In this document: positions 62,448 to 64,000 of the stretch, piece after piece
How the letters are laid out: each line of letters starts with the position of its first letter
How positions within the stretch are numbered: the first letter of the stretch is position 1
Program-made: the position numbers and the translations under genes
The notes under the pieces: model-generated
Databases searched by the model: none
Told to the model about the DNA's origin: nothing
What the model saw: the letters and a program-made list of their open reading frames with translations, nothing else
Assembly (NCBI RefSeq): GCF_002939385.1
Contig: NZ_MULI01000030.1
Span: forward strand, 1-64,000
Length of the DNA stretch: 64,000 bases
Direction of reading: 5' to 3'
DNA from: Streptomyces sp. MH60
GTDB lineage: Bacteria > Actinomycetota > Actinomycetes > Streptomycetales > Streptomycetaceae

Positions 62448-63665
62448 ATGGCAGGAACCGCCGGTACGCCGGGCACCCCGCGCGTCCTGCGCGCCATGAA
62501 CGACCGGGCCGCACTCGACCTCCTGCTGGAGCACGGGCCGCTGTCCCGGACCCGGATCGGCAAGCTGACCGGTCTGTCGAAGCCGACCGCCTCGCAGTTG
62601 CTGGCCCGCCTGGAGGCGGCGGGGCTGGTCCTGGCGGGGGGCACGACCGAGGGGCGCCCCGGGCCCGGCGCCCAGCTCTACGAGGTCAACCCGGCCGCCG
62701 CCTACGCCGCCGGGCTCGACGTCGCCCCGGGCCGCATCCTGGCCGCCGTCGCCGACGTCACCGGGCGCACGGTCGGCCGGTACGAGCTGCCCACCCCGGG
62801 CCGCCGCCCCGCCGTCCCCGTCGTGCAGCAGGTCACCGACGCCCTGGACGGCGCGGTGAAGGCGGCCGGACTCGTCCGCGCCGACGTCCACCGCCTCGTC
62901 ATCGGCACGCCGGGCGCCTTCGACCCCGGTACCGGGCGGCTGCGGTACGCCTCCCACCTGCCCGGCTGGCACTCCCCCGCGCTCCTGGAGGAACTCGCCG
63001 CCGCCCTGCCGATGCCGGTGGAGTACGAGAACGACGTGAACCTCGCCGCCGTGGCCGAGCAGCGCCTCGGCGCGGCCCGGGGGCACGAGGACTTCGTCCT
63101 GCTGTGGAACCAGGAGGGCCTGGGCGCCGCCCTGGTCCTGGGCGGCCGGCTGCACCGCGGCTGGACCGGCGGCGCCGGGGAGGTCGGGTTCCTGCCGGTG
63201 CCGGGCGCCCCGCTGGTGCGCAAGGTCAGCCGTACCGGCAGCGGCGGCTTCCAGGAGCTGGCCGGTTCCCAGGCCCTGCCGGGGCTGGCCCGGGAGCTGG
63301 GCGTCACCGACGTGCCCGCGGGGCCGTACACCGAGGCCGCCGCCGCCCTGGTCGCCCGCGCGGCGCGGGCCGGCTCCGGCGACGACCCGCACCGCCGGCT
63401 GCTCCAGACCTACGCCACCCGCCTGGCCACCGGCCTCGCCTCCCTCGTCTCGGTACTGGACCCCGAGCTGGTGGTCCTCAGCGGCACCTCACTCACCGCG
63501 GGCGGTGAGGCGCTGCGCGACCTGGTCCAGGACGAGCTGGAGGAACTGGCCGCCTCCCGGCCCCGGCTCGCCGTCGGCGACGTGACCGAGCACCCCGTGC
63601 TGCGCGGCGCACTGGAGAGCGCGCTCGCGACCACCCGCGACGAGGTCTTCGACACCTCGCGCTGA
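62448..63665 (+). CDS. csnR: ROK-family transcriptional regulator (CsnR-like)
   Basis: 405 residues. A winged helix (ALDLLLEHGPLSRTRIGKLTGLSKPTASQLLARLEAAGLV, about residues 23-62) is followed by a ROK domain (AAGLDVAPGRILAAVADVTG; WNQEGLGAALVLGGRLHRGWTGGAGEVGF). The zinc-binding CxCGxxGC motif of many ROK repressors is absent. It lies directly upstream of a sugar-binding lipoprotein gene, the csnR-csnE order of the chitosan-oligosaccharide operon. Start ATG 62448 (MAGTAGTPG); GTG 62436 is an alternative. The symbol rests on position and my memory of the S. coelicolor gene. Confidence 0.8.
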   Translation: MAGTAGTPGTPRVLRAMNDRAALDLLLEHGPLSRTRIGKLTGLSKPTASQLLARLEAAGLVLAGGTTEGRPGPGAQLYEVNPAAAYAAGLDVAPGRILAAVADVTGRTVGRYELPTPGRRPAVPVVQQVTDALDGAVKAAGLVRADVHRLVIGTPGAFDPGTGRLRYASHLPGWHSPALLEELAAALPMPVEYENDVNLAAVAEQRLGAARGHEDFVLLWNQEGLGAALVLGGRLHRGWTGGAGEVGFLPVPGAPLVRKVSRTGSGGFQELAGSQALPGLARELGVTDVPAGPYTEAAAALVARAARAGSGDDPHRRLLQTYATRLATGLASLVSVLDPELVVLSGTSLTAGGEALRDLVQDELEELAASRPRLAVGDVTEHPVLRGALESALATTRDEVFDTSR

Positions 63666-63753
63666 CCCCGCGCCGTCCCACCGGCCCCATCCCGCCCACC
63701 GGCCCCATCCCGCCCCACCCACCTGTCCCCACCCTGCCCCTGGGAGCTTCGCC

Positions 63754-64000
63754 ATGCCCGGAATATCCAGGAAAGCGGCCCTCGCGATCGCCGCCTCCGC
63801 CTCCCTCGCCCTGCTCGCCACCGCCTGTACCGGTCAGGCGGATTCCTCGGCGGACGGCGCCTCCGACGATCCGAACGCCGAGACGACCATCACCTTCTGG
63901 CACGGCTGGAGCGCGCCCGCCGAGGTGAAGGCCGTCCAGGCCAACGTGGACCGCTTCGAGAAGGCGCACCCCAACATCAAGGTGAAGGTCGTCGGCAACA
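63754..64000 (+). CDS. csnE: ABC transporter sugar-binding lipoprotein, N-terminal part (cut by window edge)
   Basis: 82 residues in the window. A lipoprotein signal (MPGISRKAALAIAASASLALLATAC, lipobox LATAC with the lipid Cys near residue 25) is followed by ETTITFWHGWSAPAEVKAVQANVDRFE, the start of a family 1 solute-binding protein. It is 88 bp downstream of the ROK regulator, in the same direction, with GGGAG before the ATG. It would bind chitosan oligosaccharides if the csn assignment is right. The rest of the operon lies beyond the window. Confidence 0.8.
   Translation, partial: MPGISRKAALAIAASASLALLATACTGQADSSADGASDDPNAETTITFWHGWSAPAEVKAVQANVDRFEKAHPNIKVKVVGN

Overview
The window is chromosomal DNA of a high-GC actinomycete, almost certainly a Streptomyces. 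GC content is very high, GTG starts are frequent, and the gene order (RNase E/G, a radical-SAM pair, mreBCD-pbp2-rodA, ndk-folC-valS, clpX-clpP2-clpP1-tig, nei-rpiB, sodF, pepN, ECF sigma, asd, malQ, ROK regulator plus sugar ABC operon) is the one I know from the core region of Streptomyces chromosomes around SCO2599-SCO2658. I see no insertion sequence, prophage, integrase, CRISPR array or secondary-metabolite cluster.

Positions 1-23300 are mostly minus-strand housekeeping genes. From high to low coordinates they run: trigger factor, clpP1, clpP2 and clpX (protein folding and turnover); valS; folC, a DUF4233 membrane protein and ndk; the lateral-wall/sporulation-wall set mreB, mreC, mreD, PBP2 and RodA; then a radical-SAM protein, a methyltransferase, a repeat-built membrane protein, the radical-SAM-linked DUF2344 protein and the start of RNase E/G. 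A ClgR-type operator and a -10/-35 pair lie upstream of clpP1. One plus-strand gene (17619-18623, PGYQ-rich membrane protein) sits between valS and clpX behind a perfect 20-bp hairpin.

Positions 23490-36400 hold tRNA-Pro(UGG) and tRNA-Gly(UCC), a two-helix micro-protein, an acyltransferase, a small HD hydrolase, a PP2C phosphatase, an Eis-like acetyltransferase, a Nei-type DNA glycosylase, RpiB, two paralogous amino-acid permeases flanking bioY, a Nur-box-controlled Fe superoxide dismutase and an Rv2466c-like thioredoxin-fold protein with an incomplete CxxC.

Positions 36570-56520 hold two 857-residue M1 aminopeptidase paralogues, an AbiEi/Vsr-fold protein, a secreted beta-lactamase-fold hydrolase, a large secreted subtilase, an ECF sigma factor with a membrane partner, asd, a TerD-domain protein, and a MarR-controlled unit of two EamA exporters and a LysR regulator. 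An unusually good palindromic operator lies between the divergent marR and exporter promoters.

Positions 56600-64000 hold malQ preceded by a tightly coupled Pro/Ser/Thr/Glu-rich small gene, a methyltransferase whose 3' end is fused out of frame to the tail of a deleted Uma2-family gene (a clear rearrangement scar), an HNH protein, an MscS-type channel, and the start of a ROK regulator / sugar-binding lipoprotein operon that matches the chitosan-oligosaccharide (csnR-csnE) locus of Streptomyces. Many convergent gene pairs are separated by long perfect GC-rich hairpins that probably act as bidirectional terminators.
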